DNA of 64,000 bases from Pseudomonadota bacterium (GTDB taxonomy: Bacteria; Pseudomonadota; Gammaproteobacteria; Burkholderiales; Burkholderiaceae_B), in the NCBI GenBank assembly GCA_023440825.1, contig JAEXRL010000030.1, forward strand, positions 124,001 through 188,000, written 5' to 3'. How positions within the stretch are numbered: position 1 is the stretch's first letter; every line of letters begins with the position of its first letter. A model generated the notes under the pieces. It had not been told where the DNA came from and did no database searches. It saw only the letters and a program-made list of their open reading frames with translations. The translations under genes and the position numbers were made by a program. Positions 52,196-60,862 of the stretch are shown in pieces.

Positions 52196-52963
52196 TCACG
52201 GCACAATGTGTAACCACTCGGGGTTATCAAAACGTGTGCTGGCCAACTCTTGAGCCTGCTCTAAGGTGGCTTGGTCAAGTTGAACAGGGTGTAGTGGGGC
52301 AGTGGCTGAAAAACTGCGTATCATCCCCTGAATCACCTCTTCACGCGACAAGCCGGTTTGGCTGCGTATTGGGTCTACCCGTTTTTTAGCGCTAGTTGTT
52401 CCCTTGTCGGAAAGCTTTTCTTTACCTATGCGTAAAACGTCCAGCATTTTGTCGGCGTCAATATCGTAGGCCATGGTTACGTGATGCAGTACAGCCTTGC
52501 CTTTGCGGGCTTGTGCTGCACCTCCAATTTTTCCACCAGCGCTAGTAATATCGTTCAAGGGCTGATACCACGCATCCACACCCAATGACTTAAGCGCTTG
52601 AATGAGCCAAGAGTCTAAAAATTCGTACGACTCTTGAAAACTCATATCGGCGACCAAAGCTTGTGGCACGCTAATCGAGTAGGTGATCGTGTTTCCCGGC
52701 TCAATAAACATGGCACCACCACCACTGATTCGTCGCACCACCTGTATGCCATGGCGCTCGGCGCCAAGCGGATCAATTTCGTTGCGATAAGACTGAAAAC
52801 GTCCTATGACCACGGCGGCTTTTTGCCATTCCCATATACGCAGGGTGGGCGCGCGTACACCAGCACTGACTTGTGCGGTAATCACTTCATCTAAGGCCAT
52901 ATGTAACGTAGGGGCTTGCGGGGTGGTATGGATTAACTCCCAGGGCAATTCAGACCATTTCAT
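52196..52963 (-). CDS. lplA: Lipoate-protein ligase A family protein, catalytic part
   Basis: 255 residues. The biotin/lipoate ligase fold shows the lipoyl-AMP loop VVRRISGGGAMF, the catalytic Lys in GGKIGGAAQARKGKAVLHH, and the early HMALDEVI. It is about 80 residues shorter than E. coli LplA and lacks the C-terminal domain. The gene starting four bases inside the upstream neighbour encodes a match for that missing domain, as in the two-part LplA/LplB enzymes first described in Thermoplasma. It would attach lipoate to E2 and GcvH proteins. Confidence 0.88.
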   Translation of the reverse strand: MKWSELPWELIHTTPQAPTLHMALDEVITAQVSAGVRAPTLRIWEWQKAAVVIGRFQSYRNEIDPLGAERHGIQVVRRISGGGAMFIEPGNTITYSISVPQALVADMSFQESYEFLDSWLIQALKSLGVDAWYQPLNDITSAGGKIGGAAQARKGKAVLHHVTMAYDIDADKMLDVLRIGKEKLSDKGTTSAKKRVDPIRSQTGLSREEVIQGMIRSFSATAPLHPVQLDQATLEQAQELASTRFDNPEWLHIVP

Positions 52964-53235
52964 GCAAGTGCTCTCCGTACTACTGTGGCTATAGCGTCAG
53001 GGTTAATGCCGTACATCTCTACCTTGCCGTCGGTGGCCTGTTGTACCCGTGCGCTAATTTCGGCTTCAGAACTATCAACAGGCAGGCCTTCCAGTACTTG
53101 GTTAATCATGTCCAGTGCTTCTGGGGGCTCAAGGAAAAAATCGCCACTTAAACGTACTTGGTGCAAGCGGCCGGCTTGAGTACTGAGGTGTAGCACTAGC
53201 AGTTTTCCGCCAGGCATTTTGTATTCGGCGTGCAT
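52960..53235 (-). CDS. Lipoate-protein ligase C-terminal-domain protein (LplB-like)
   Basis: 91 residues, encoded just upstream of the ligase gene and overlapping it by four bases (ATGA). The sequence resembles the accessory domain of LplA: MHAEYKMPGGKLLVLHLSTQ, LSGDFFLEPPEALDMINQVL and GLPVDSSEAEI. In two-part ligases this subunit is needed for lipoate activation, the first half-reaction. The tight coupling suggests equal amounts of the two subunits. Confidence 0.82.
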   Translation of the reverse strand: MHAEYKMPGGKLLVLHLSTQAGRLHQVRLSGDFFLEPPEALDMINQVLEGLPVDSSEAEISARVQQATDGKVEMYGINPDAIATVVRRALA

Positions 53236-53399
53236 TGTTACTCCCTAGCTGGGTAAAGGTGTTCATTGTCTGTAGCATAATAGGGCAAAATGTAGGGTAT
53301 GCCCAAAACGTGCTGGTTATTTTCTGCCTGTCTAGCTAGAAGTACGTTTACAAAACACCACGTAAAACAGCTATGCCAGCGTTCGCGGTAGGGAACAGC

Positions 53400-53429
53400 T
53401 TGTAGCGCATAAATATTCAGTGCTATACT
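53400..53429 (+). promoter_or_regulatory. rplS promoter
   Basis: TTGTAG (53400-53405) and TATACT (53424-53429) are 18 bp apart, with TGC before the -10 (extended -10). The leader is about 75 nt. The presence of a private promoter fits the separation of rplS from rpsP-rimM-trmD. Confidence 0.7.
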
Positions 53430-53508
53430 TTTAGTCTTTAGTAAACCATCCTCTATCTGGCATTAACAGAAAAAATGTTGCGCAGATACGATGCTTTTGG
53501 AGTCCATC

Positions 53509-53883
53509 ATGGATTTAATCGCTACTCTTGAACAAGAAGAGATCGCTCGTCTTACCGACGGTAAGGCTGTACCTGTATTTGCTCCAGGCGATACAGTAGT
53601 TGTAAACGTTAACGTAGTTGAAGGTACACGTAAGCGTGTACAGGCCTATGAAGGCGTTGTGATTGCGCGCCGCAATCGTGGTCTGAATTCTTCTTTTATC
53701 GTACGTAAAATCTCTTCCGGTGAATCCGTAGAGCGTACGTTTCAGTTGTATTCCCCCCAGATTGCCAGCATTGAAGTGAAACGCCGTGGTGCTGTTCGCC
53801 GTGCTAAACTGTACTATCTGCGTGAACGCTCGGGTAAAGCCGCTCGCATCAAAGAAAAATTGGTTCGTCGTTCCGGCAATTAA
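53509..53883 (+). CDS. rplS: 50S ribosomal protein L19
   Basis: 124 residues from ATG 53509, with GGAG six bases upstream. Signatures are FAPGDTVVVNVNVVEGTRKR, GVVIARRNRGLNSSFIVRKI, VERTFQLYSP and VKRRGAVRRAKLYYLRERSG. L19 sits at the 30S-50S interface. The partners rpsP, rimM and trmD, normally directly upstream in one operon, are absent; the upstream neighbour is the divergent lipoate ligase pair. An intrinsic terminator follows. Confidence 0.98.
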   Translation: MDLIATLEQEEIARLTDGKAVPVFAPGDTVVVNVNVVEGTRKRVQAYEGVVIARRNRGLNSSFIVRKISSGESVERTFQLYSPQIASIEVKRRGAVRRAKLYYLRERSGKAARIKEKLVRRSGN

Positions 53884-53908
53884 TTATTGCTCGCGAACGT
53901 CGGCACAC

Positions 53909-53939
53909 AAAGGCACCCCAGGCGGGTGCCTTTGTTTTT
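53909..53939 (+). terminator. rplS terminator
   Basis: AAAGGCACCC (53909-53918) pairs perfectly with GGGTGCCTTT (53924-53933), loop of five, and TTTGTTTTT follows. The ATG of the Nudix gene starts at the next base. Confidence 0.88.
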
Positions 53940-54749
53940 ATGGAATCCATGACAGGACAAACAATAAATCAAGCGCGTAAAAGTCTGAGTGTGGCGGGCT
54001 TTGATCCCAGTCAAGCACCTTTGATTTCGCTGCCGCCATTGCCGGCCTTGCCTCTACAAGCTTTGCAAACGCAGTTTTTACAGCAGGCTTTTAGTCAGCC
54101 TGTGGCATGGCATGTAGACGCTATTTTTAAAGACGATTTTTACCCTGAGTTCTTACCGGGCTCTTCAAATGTGCGCTCTGCTGTGTGCATCGCCTTTACG
54201 CCACCTGCTGATACACCGGGCGTTCTTTTTACCCGACGGGCCATACATCTGCACAACCACGCTGGGCAAATTAGTTTTCCTGGCGGACGCATTGAGCGCA
54301 GCGATGCCTCAGCAATTGCCGCCGCCTTGCGAGAAACTCAAGAGGAAGTCGGAATTGCACCTGAGTACATGCAGTATTTAGGGCAGCATCCTATCTTTGT
54401 GACCAGCACTCGCTTTGCCATGCGTCCCGTATTGGTGCAATTACAGGCAGGCTTTCAGTTGCAGGCAGACACGTCTGAGGTGGCTGAAATTTTCGAGGTG
54501 CCTTTACAGGTGCTCATGGACCCGCAACAGCATCAATTGCACCAGCTTGTACTGCCCGATGGCAGTAGTAGACTGTACTTTGCCATCTCTTGGGGGCCAT
54601 ATTTTATCTGGGGTGCTACGGCGGTGTTAATACGTAATGTGTACCATTACTTGGCAGCCGCCTGGAGGCACTTGGCTGCGCCTGATTTTCAGACGCAGGG
54701 TAACGATATGCTGGCACTTAATAATGTGTTTTCTGCTCGTGCTCGCTAA
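53940..54749 (+). CDS. Nudix hydrolase, probable coenzyme A diphosphatase
   Basis: 269 residues. The Nudix box is complete (GGRIE, then RETQEEVGI), and NHAGQISFPGGRIER with the preceding LLFTRRA-like strand is characteristic of the CoA pyrophosphatase subgroup (NudL/YeaB). It would cut CoA or its derivatives to 4'-phosphopantetheine and 3',5'-ADP. The ATG at 53940 directly abuts the rplS terminator; ATG 53949 is an alternative and neither has a ribosome binding site. Its last 32 bases overlap the convergent rsgA gene. Confidence 0.88.
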   Translation: MESMTGQTINQARKSLSVAGFDPSQAPLISLPPLPALPLQALQTQFLQQAFSQPVAWHVDAIFKDDFYPEFLPGSSNVRSAVCIAFTPPADTPGVLFTRRAIHLHNHAGQISFPGGRIERSDASAIAAALRETQEEVGIAPEYMQYLGQHPIFVTSTRFAMRPVLVQLQAGFQLQADTSEVAEIFEVPLQVLMDPQQHQLHQLVLPDGSSRLYFAISWGPYFIWGATAVLIRNVYHYLAAAWRHLAAPDFQTQGNDMLALNNVFSARAR

Positions 54750-55617
54750 GCAGGCGTTCATATAGGCTAAAGCGCTGTGCATCAATAGCGCCAGTTTGTA
54801 AGGCGTGTTGAACGCCACAGCCGGGCTCATGTCGGTGTGTGCAATTATAAAAACGACAGCTTTTTATTGGCTCATGAAACTCAGGAAAGCCGCGTATGAT
54901 GTCCTCCAGTTCAAGGTGGCTCAGTCCAAAAGCTTGAAATCCAGGGGAGTCAATCAAGGTGCCATCCTGACTTGGCAAGTGGTAAAGACGGGTGCTGGTG
55001 GTAGTGTGGCGTCCTGCTCGTAGAGCTTGAGAGTATTCCTGGGTATGGGCTTGCGCTTCTGGTACGAGCGCATTGAGCAAGGTGGACTTCCCCATACCGC
55101 TTTGCCCAAGCAGCAAAGTCGTGTTGCCGGCCAACTTGGGTTGCAATAGGCTAACACTGTGCGCAATATCCAGCGCACTGAGTTCCAAAATGTCTACGTT
55201 CAGCTTCACAAAGGGCTGGAGCTTTTGTCGGGCACGTTCTAAGTGTGCAGTCAGGTCAATTTTATTGAGCACAATAAAGGGGCGTATGTCGCTGGCCCAT
55301 GCAGCGGTTAAGGCGCGACCAAGCAAATCGTCAGAGAACTCGGGCTCAGGCGCGACGACGATGAGTAATTGGTCGATATTGGCCGCAAATTGCTTGCTAC
55401 GGAAATCGTCAGACCGAAAAAGCAGATTGCGACGAGGTTCAATTTTTTCTATAGACCCTTCGTCCTGACCTTGTGCTTGCACCGTTACTCGGTCTCCTAC
55501 GGCGACGTCACTGCGCTTGCCACGGGGAAAGCACTTGATAGTGCGTCCATCTTCAAGCTCGACAAAGCAGTGGCGGCCGTGCGTCGCGATAACTCGGCCT
55601 TGTAATAAGGTCTTCAT
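54718..55617 (-). CDS. rsgA: Ribosome small subunit-dependent GTPase A
   Basis: 299 residues. An OB-fold (RVIATHGRHCFVELEDGRTI) precedes a circularly permuted GTPase with G4 VLNKIDL before G1 LGQSGMGKSTLLNALV and G3 IDSPGFQAFGL. A zinc knuckle (CRFYNCTHRHEPGCGV) closes it. RsgA checks late maturation of the 30S subunit. It overlaps the upstream M48 protease gene by four bases. Confidence 0.96.
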   Translation of the reverse strand: MKTLLQGRVIATHGRHCFVELEDGRTIKCFPRGKRSDVAVGDRVTVQAQGQDEGSIEKIEPRRNLLFRSDDFRSKQFAANIDQLLIVVAPEPEFSDDLLGRALTAAWASDIRPFIVLNKIDLTAHLERARQKLQPFVKLNVDILELSALDIAHSVSLLQPKLAGNTTLLLGQSGMGKSTLLNALVPEAQAHTQEYSQALRAGRHTTTSTRLYHLPSQDGTLIDSPGFQAFGLSHLELEDIIRGFPEFHEPIKSCRFYNCTHRHEPGCGVQHALQTGAIDAQRFSLYERLLSEHEQKTHY

Positions 55618-56861
55618 AGTAGATTCCGAATAAATTGCATGCGGTTTACAGCGCTGGGATGACTGTCATAGTAGGCAGAGTGCACGGGGTCGGGGGTAAG
55701 TGTAGCGGCATTATCGTTATACAGTTTGACCAGAGCAGAGCAGAGCTCTTCGCCCGAGCTGTACTGCACGGCAAAGGCATCGGCTTGATACTCGGCGCGA
55801 CGCGATAAGTAGCTACTAAGAGGCGTTAGCCAGAAAGTAAACGTGGGTACGACTAAAAAGAATAGGATCAGGGCCAGTGCATCGTTGGGGCGGCCCAGTT
55901 GAGGGATCACGCCCAAGCTGGTGTAAAACTCAATATGCTGAGCAGCCCAGCCCAATACCCCAAAAAGCACTAAAGAGTAGAGCAAGCTAAAAATCAGACG
56001 CATCAGGATATGCTTGTGTTTGAAATGGCCGAGCTCATGCGCCAGTACGGCTTCAATTTCGCTGTTTTGCAGTTTGGAAAGTAAGGTGTCAAAAAATACA
56101 ATACGTTTACTGCGGCCAAAGCCGGTAAAGTAGGCATTGCCATGGGCCGAGCGCTTAGAGCCGTCCATGACAAACAAATCGCGGGTATCAAACCCACAGC
56201 GTTGCGATAGGGCTGTGATGCGTTCCCGTAAGCTGTCGTCTTGCAAGGGCTCAAATTTATTGAAAATAGGAGCAATAACACTGGGAAACAGCCAAAGCAC
56301 TAGTAAATTGAACAGTGCCCAGCATAGCCACGCATACACAGGCCATTGATTACCTAGGCTCCCCATAGCCCAAAGAATAAAGGCGCAAATAGGTGTTCCC
56401 AGTGCCATACTGATAAGAATTATTTTTAACAAGTCCGTTAAAAAAAGTTTGAGCGTCATCCGGTTAAAGCCAAAACGTGCTTCTAGGACAAATTTTCTAT
56501 ATAGGCTAAAAGGCAGGCCGGCCAGTCCCATGATTGCCAAGACAGCGCCTATCAGGCTAAGCTGGCGCCACATTTCGTTCTCTATTAGGCGGCTGAGTTG
56601 AAAATCCAGCAGTTGCAGGCCACCTGTCAGTGTTAGTAGTAGCAGCAGCACGGTTTCTGCTGCACGCTCACAGATGCCCAAGCGAGTACGCGCGATCGTG
56701 TAGCGAGCCGCACGTTGGTGGCTGGCAAGAGTGATGCGATGCGCGAACTCTTCTGGGACCTGATCTTTGTGTTGGTATACATATCGAGTCTGGCGCCAGG
56801 CGAGCCAGCAGCGTAAGCTAATATCAGTCAGCAAAAAAAGTAGGAACAAGAATGTCAGCAT
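55614..56861 (-). CDS. M48-family membrane metalloprotease (Ste24/CAAX protease-like)
   Basis: 415 residues from ATG 56861 with AGGA upstream. The zinc site HELGH is in IEAVLAHELGHFKHKHIL, with the third ligand Glu in the ALVKLYN-preceding helix region (SRRAEYQADAFAV). About seven transmembrane helices surround it and the N-terminal part has the peptidase_M48_N pattern (FSLYRKFVLEARFGFNRMTL). It is the long Ste24-like type rather than HtpX. Likely a quality-control protease of the inner membrane. It lies 46 bp from the divergent orn start. Confidence 0.93.
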   Translation of the reverse strand: MLTFLFLLFLLTDISLRCWLAWRQTRYVYQHKDQVPEEFAHRITLASHQRAARYTIARTRLGICERAAETVLLLLLTLTGGLQLLDFQLSRLIENEMWRQLSLIGAVLAIMGLAGLPFSLYRKFVLEARFGFNRMTLKLFLTDLLKIILISMALGTPICAFILWAMGSLGNQWPVYAWLCWALFNLLVLWLFPSVIAPIFNKFEPLQDDSLRERITALSQRCGFDTRDLFVMDGSKRSAHGNAYFTGFGRSKRIVFFDTLLSKLQNSEIEAVLAHELGHFKHKHILMRLIFSLLYSLVLFGVLGWAAQHIEFYTSLGVIPQLGRPNDALALILFFLVVPTFTFWLTPLSSYLSRRAEYQADAFAVQYSSGEELCSALVKLYNDNAATLTPDPVHSAYYDSHPSAVNRMQFIRNLL

Positions 56862-56907
56862 GTCATCCTGGGCATGTGTAAAAATCAATGTTTTAAGGAA
56901 TAATTAT

Positions 56908-57453
56908 ATGGCGGTTCATACCCAACGTCTGGTTTGGCTTGATATGGAAATGACGGGGCTGGATCCGGACAAGGAACGTATTATCGAAGTGGCGGTTGTA
57001 GTGACCGAGGCCGACCTTAGCTTTGTTGCCGAGGGGCCGGTATTAGTTATACACCAAAGTGACAAGCTACTGGACAGCATGGACGCTTGGAACAAGGGCA
57101 CACATGGTCGCAGTGGCTTGATCGACAAGGTCAAGGCCTCTAGTTTGAGCGAAGCCCAGGCTGAAGATATCTTGCTGGAATTTTTGAAAGAACATCTGCC
57201 GGCTGGAAAATCGCCTTTATGCGGTAATACTATCAGTCAGGACAGGCGTTTTATGTATCGTTATATGCCACGCTTGGAGGCTTTTTTCCATTATCGCAAT
57301 CTAGACGTTAGTACACTGAAAGAGCTGGCCTTACGCTGGAAGCCAGAAGTGGTGAAAAGCTTTGTGAAGCATAGCAAGCATGAAGCCTTGGCTGATATTT
57401 ATGAGTCTATTGACGAGCTCAAGCACTACCGCGAGCACTTTATTCAGGTTTAA
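56908..57453 (+). CDS. orn: Oligoribonuclease
   Basis: 181 residues, with AAGGA before ATG 56908. A DEDDh 3'-5' exonuclease: LVWLDMEMTGLDPDKERIIE, NTISQDRRFMYRYMPRLE, and the closing KHSKHEALADIYESIDEL. It degrades 2-5 nt RNA and pGpG from c-di-GMP turnover and is essential in many gammaproteobacteria. Confidence 0.97.
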   Translation: MAVHTQRLVWLDMEMTGLDPDKERIIEVAVVVTEADLSFVAEGPVLVIHQSDKLLDSMDAWNKGTHGRSGLIDKVKASSLSEAQAEDILLEFLKEHLPAGKSPLCGNTISQDRRFMYRYMPRLEAFFHYRNLDVSTLKELALRWKPEVVKSFVKHSKHEALADIYESIDELKHYREHFIQV

Positions 57454-57542
57454 GGCCCGATCTGGGAGTCTGTTGTATCCAGGGTGTGACGCGTGGTGTA
57501 GTAAACCGTCCTGATTTAACATTTCAAAGCGCGAGTGGCAGC

Positions 57543-57965
57543 ATGTTTGAAGCATTACCGACAGGGATCGCCGGCATTGGTACCGATTTGATTCGTATTG
57601 AGCGTATCGAAAAAGCCTTGCAACGACATGGCGAACGCTTTGTGCAACGTATCTTGGGCGAGCAAGAGCAAGAAGTATATCGGCGGCGTAGTGCGCGCGA
57701 CCCGAATCGGGGAGTGCGTTACGTTGCGATGCGTTTTGCTGCCAAAGAGGCATTTTCTAAAGCCATTGGCCTAGGCATGCGTATGCCTATGGCTTGGTCA
57801 CGCATGCAAACCCTTAATGCTCCGGGTGGTCGCCCTATCGTGGTGCTATCTGGCGAGCTCAAAGAGTGGTATGAGGCACGCTACGGCGAAGCATTCGTAT
57901 CCTTGACTGATGAAAGCGATATGGCCATGGCCTTTGTGCTGGTGCAGAATCGTCCCACTTCTTAA
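57543..57965 (+). CDS. acpS: Holo-[acyl-carrier-protein] synthase
   Basis: 140 residues from ATG 57543. It transfers 4'-phosphopantetheine from CoA to acyl carrier protein: magnesium-binding GIGTDLIRIERIEKAL and VAMRFAAKEAFSKAIGLG, then ISLTDESDMAMAFVLV-type ending. In Bordetella-like genomes pdxJ commonly precedes acpS; here orn does, with an 89-bp gap. nagZ follows 26 bp later. Confidence 0.95.
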   Translation: MFEALPTGIAGIGTDLIRIERIEKALQRHGERFVQRILGEQEQEVYRRRSARDPNRGVRYVAMRFAAKEAFSKAIGLGMRMPMAWSRMQTLNAPGGRPIVVLSGELKEWYEARYGEAFVSLTDESDMAMAFVLVQNRPTS

Positions 57966-57991
57966 TACTGCTTTTATTTAATGAGAACCAC

Positions 57992-59047
57992 ATGATAGAA
58001 AACACGACGTCAGCTACCTTGTCGCCAGGGCCGGTGATTGTGGATATCCAAGGCTATAGCCTAAGCGACGCGGAGCGTGAGCGTTTGTTACACCCCTTAA
58101 CGGGCGGTTTGATTTTATTCGCCCGCAACTTTGAGAGCCGTCAACAACTGACCGAACTTTGTGCACAAGTACGTGCTTTACGACCTGGGCTCCTTATTTG
58201 CGTGGATCATGAGGGCGGACGAGTACAGCGTTTTCGCACCGATGGGTTCACGCCTTTGCCAGCCATGCGTAAACTGGGTGAGCTGTGGGAGCTTGATGCT
58301 CAAAAAGCCGTACAAGTGGCAGCGGAAACGGGCTATGTGCTGGCAGCCGAGTTACGTGCCTGCGGGGTGGATTTAAGTTTCACGCCTGTGCTGGACCTGG
58401 ACTATGGCGTCAGCGAAGTGATTGGTGATCGTTCCTTTCATACGCAGCCCAGGGCCGTAGCGCAATTGGCAGAAGGCTTGATTCGTGGTTTGCAAAAAGC
58501 CGGTATGGCTGCGTGTGGCAAGCACTTTCCCGGGCATGGTGCGGTAGTGGCTGATTCGCATCATGAGATTCCGATTGATGAGCGCGACTTAAGCACCATC
58601 GTGGATGCAGATGCAGCACCCTATGGCTGGCTGGGCACCGTGCTGCTGCCTTCGGTGATGCCGGCACACGTGATTTATCCGCAAGTTGATGATAAGCCTG
58701 CTGGTTTTTCAACATTCTGGTTGCAACGCGTTTTGCGTAAAGCCTTGGCATATGATGGCCTTATCTTTTCTGACGATTTGACGATGGAAGGTGCTTCGGT
58801 GGCTGGCGATATTTTGCAGCGCGCCCAGGCCGCCTTGCAGGCGGGTTGTGACATGGTCTTGGTCTGTAACCGTCCTGATTTGGCTGATCAGTTGCTAGCT
58901 AGCTTGCAGTATGAGCAGCCCGCGCAGTTTGCCGAGCGATTCTATCGTCTGTTACCCGAGCAGCCCGCTATGGACTGGGATTCCTTACAAAATGACGAGC
59001 ACTATCAGTATGCCCGAGGACTTCAATCTCAAATCATTTCTCGCTGA
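57992..59047 (+). CDS. nagZ: Beta-N-acetylhexosaminidase NagZ
   Basis: 351 residues, glycoside hydrolase family 3. The substrate and catalytic loop reads CGKHFPGHGAVVADSHHEIP, with the Asp-His dyad, plus CVDHEGGRVQRFRTDGFTPL and SDDLTMEGASVAGD, whose Asp is the nucleophile. It removes N-acetylglucosamine from anhydro-muropeptides in cell-wall recycling and so feeds the AmpC beta-lactamase signal where AmpR is present. Its end overlaps uvrC by 38 bases. Confidence 0.96.
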   Translation: MIENTTSATLSPGPVIVDIQGYSLSDAERERLLHPLTGGLILFARNFESRQQLTELCAQVRALRPGLLICVDHEGGRVQRFRTDGFTPLPAMRKLGELWELDAQKAVQVAAETGYVLAAELRACGVDLSFTPVLDLDYGVSEVIGDRSFHTQPRAVAQLAEGLIRGLQKAGMAACGKHFPGHGAVVADSHHEIPIDERDLSTIVDADAAPYGWLGTVLLPSVMPAHVIYPQVDDKPAGFSTFWLQRVLRKALAYDGLIFSDDLTMEGASVAGDILQRAQAALQAGCDMVLVCNRPDLADQLLASLQYEQPAQFAERFYRLLPEQPAMDWDSLQNDEHYQYARGLQSQIISR

Positions 59048-60833
59048 GTTACCGTCTTTACCTGGGGTATACCGTCATCTGGATGAACAGGGGACGGTGC
59101 TGTATGTGGGTAAAGCACGTGATTTAAAGCGTAGGGTCAGTTCGTATTTTCAAAAAAATCTAAGCAGTCCGCGTATTGCTTTGATGGTAGCGAAAGTGGC
59201 GAAAATAGAAGTCACCGTGACGCGTAGCGAAGCGGAAGCCTTGTTGTTGGAAAACAACCTGATTAAACGCTTAAAGCCACGCTACAACATTTTATTTCGT
59301 GACGATAAATCCTACCCCTATCTGAAAATCAGCGCGCACGAGGCTCCAAGAATTGCCTATTACCGGGGCAGCACTAGCGGCCCCGGGAGCTTTTTCGGGC
59401 CTTATCCGAACGCCTGGGCAGTACGCGAAACCATACAGATATTGCAACGGGTTTTTTTACTGCGCACCTGTGAAGATAGCGTGTATGCCAATCGCAGTCG
59501 CCCTTGTTTGCTGCATCAAATAGGGCGCTGTTCGGCGCCCTGTGTGCAGGCCATAGAACCTGCGGCCTATCACGCTGATGTGCAGCGCGCCATCCGTTTT
59601 CTAGAAGGGCACACTAGCGAAATCCTGGATGATTTGCAGGCTCGTATGATGCAGGCGTCCGAAGAGCTGGCCTTTGAGCAGGCAGCGGCCTTGCGTGATC
59701 AGATGAAAGCCTTATCGGCTGTACTGCAACAGCAAAGCATGGAGCAAACAGGTAGCGATGATGTAGACATTATTGCTTTAAGTCATGCGGGGGGGCGCTA
59801 CTGCATTAATCTGGCCATGGTTAGGGGAGGACGACATTTGGGCGATAGGGCTTTTTTCCCCACCCAAGCACAGGGTGACGAAGGCCCCGATGTGCTGGCG
59901 GCCTTTGTGGCGCAGCACTATGTCGAACGTCCTTTACCTGCTGTACTCATTTGTAGTCAGGCCTTGCCCGACCCCAGCTTGCTCAAACTGCTGGCCGAGC
60001 AACGTGGTACTAAAACTCGCGCCTTGGTGCGACCACAGGGCATGCGTAAAGTCTGGCTGGAGCAAGCTCAGCGTAATGCCGACTTAGCCCTAGCACGTAT
60101 GCTGAGCGAGTCGAGCGCCCGCGCTGATCGTACTCAGGCGCTGGCCGATGTGCTGCAACTGGAGCTGGACGAGCAGGCATTAAGCGCCTTACACATTGAG
60201 TGCTTTGATATTAGCCATACGGCGGGCGAAGCGACCCAGGCGGCTTGTGTGGTGTATAAAAATCATGCCATGCAAAATACCTTATACCGGCGCTATAACA
60301 TTAGTGGCATTACGCCAGGTGATGATTACGCCGCGATGCGTCAGGTACTAAATCGTCGCTACACCCGGGTGGCAGAGGGCTTAAGCGAGATGCCGGATCT
60401 GGTGCTCATTGATGGCGGCAAAGGGCAGGTCGAGGTGGCACGTCAAGTCTTTGTGGAACTGGGTTTGGATGTGCATACGCTGCTTGGGGTTGCAAAAGGA
60501 GATCAGCGTAAAGTGGGGCTGGAAACCTTGATCTTTGCTGATGGCAGGCCCTCACAGGCCTTGGGCATAGAGTCGGCAGCGCTGATGCTGATTGCTCAAA
60601 TTCGCGATGAGGCACATCGTTTTGCGATTACCGGCATGCGCGCTCAGCGTGCTAAAACAAGGAATGTGTCGCGTCTGGAAGACATTGCAGGCGTGGGCGT
60701 AAAGCGTAGACAAAGGCTATTAGCCCGTTTTGGAGGCTTCAGCGGAATTGCCGATGCCAGCATTGATGATTTGAGCACCGTAGAGGGTATCTCTCAAGAA
60801 TTAGCAGAGCGTATATATTTTGCGTTACGCTAG
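59010..60833 (+). CDS. uvrC: Excinuclease ABC subunit C
   Basis: 607 residues from ATG 59010 (MPEDFNLKSFLAELPSLPGV), inside nagZ. Domains in order: GIY-YIG nuclease (PGVYRHLDEQGTVLYVGKAR), a cysteine cluster (RPCLLHQIGRCSAPC), UVR helix pair (EELAFEQAAALRDQMKAL), RNase H-like 5' endonuclease (IECFDISHTAGEATQAACVV) and C-terminal helix-hairpin-helix pair (LEDIAGVGVKRRQRLLARFG). It makes both incisions in nucleotide excision repair. I see no LexA site in front of it. Confidence 0.97.
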   Translation: MPEDFNLKSFLAELPSLPGVYRHLDEQGTVLYVGKARDLKRRVSSYFQKNLSSPRIALMVAKVAKIEVTVTRSEAEALLLENNLIKRLKPRYNILFRDDKSYPYLKISAHEAPRIAYYRGSTSGPGSFFGPYPNAWAVRETIQILQRVFLLRTCEDSVYANRSRPCLLHQIGRCSAPCVQAIEPAAYHADVQRAIRFLEGHTSEILDDLQARMMQASEELAFEQAAALRDQMKALSAVLQQQSMEQTGSDDVDIIALSHAGGRYCINLAMVRGGRHLGDRAFFPTQAQGDEGPDVLAAFVAQHYVERPLPAVLICSQALPDPSLLKLLAEQRGTKTRALVRPQGMRKVWLEQAQRNADLALARMLSESSARADRTQALADVLQLELDEQALSALHIECFDISHTAGEATQAACVVYKNHAMQNTLYRRYNISGITPGDDYAAMRQVLNRRYTRVAEGLSEMPDLVLIDGGKGQVEVARQVFVELGLDVHTLLGVAKGDQRKVGLETLIFADGRPSQALGIESAALMLIAQIRDEAHRFAITGMRAQRAKTRNVSRLEDIAGVGVKRRQRLLARFGGFSGIADASIDDLSTVEGISQELAERIYFALR

Positions 60834-60862
60834 GCGTTTAGTTGCTTGTTTTTTAGGTTAGT

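Noticed and set aside
59010..60833. LexA control of uvrC
   Set aside because: No CTGT-N8-ACAG site seen in nagZ near the uvrC start; uvrC is usually not LexA-regulated.
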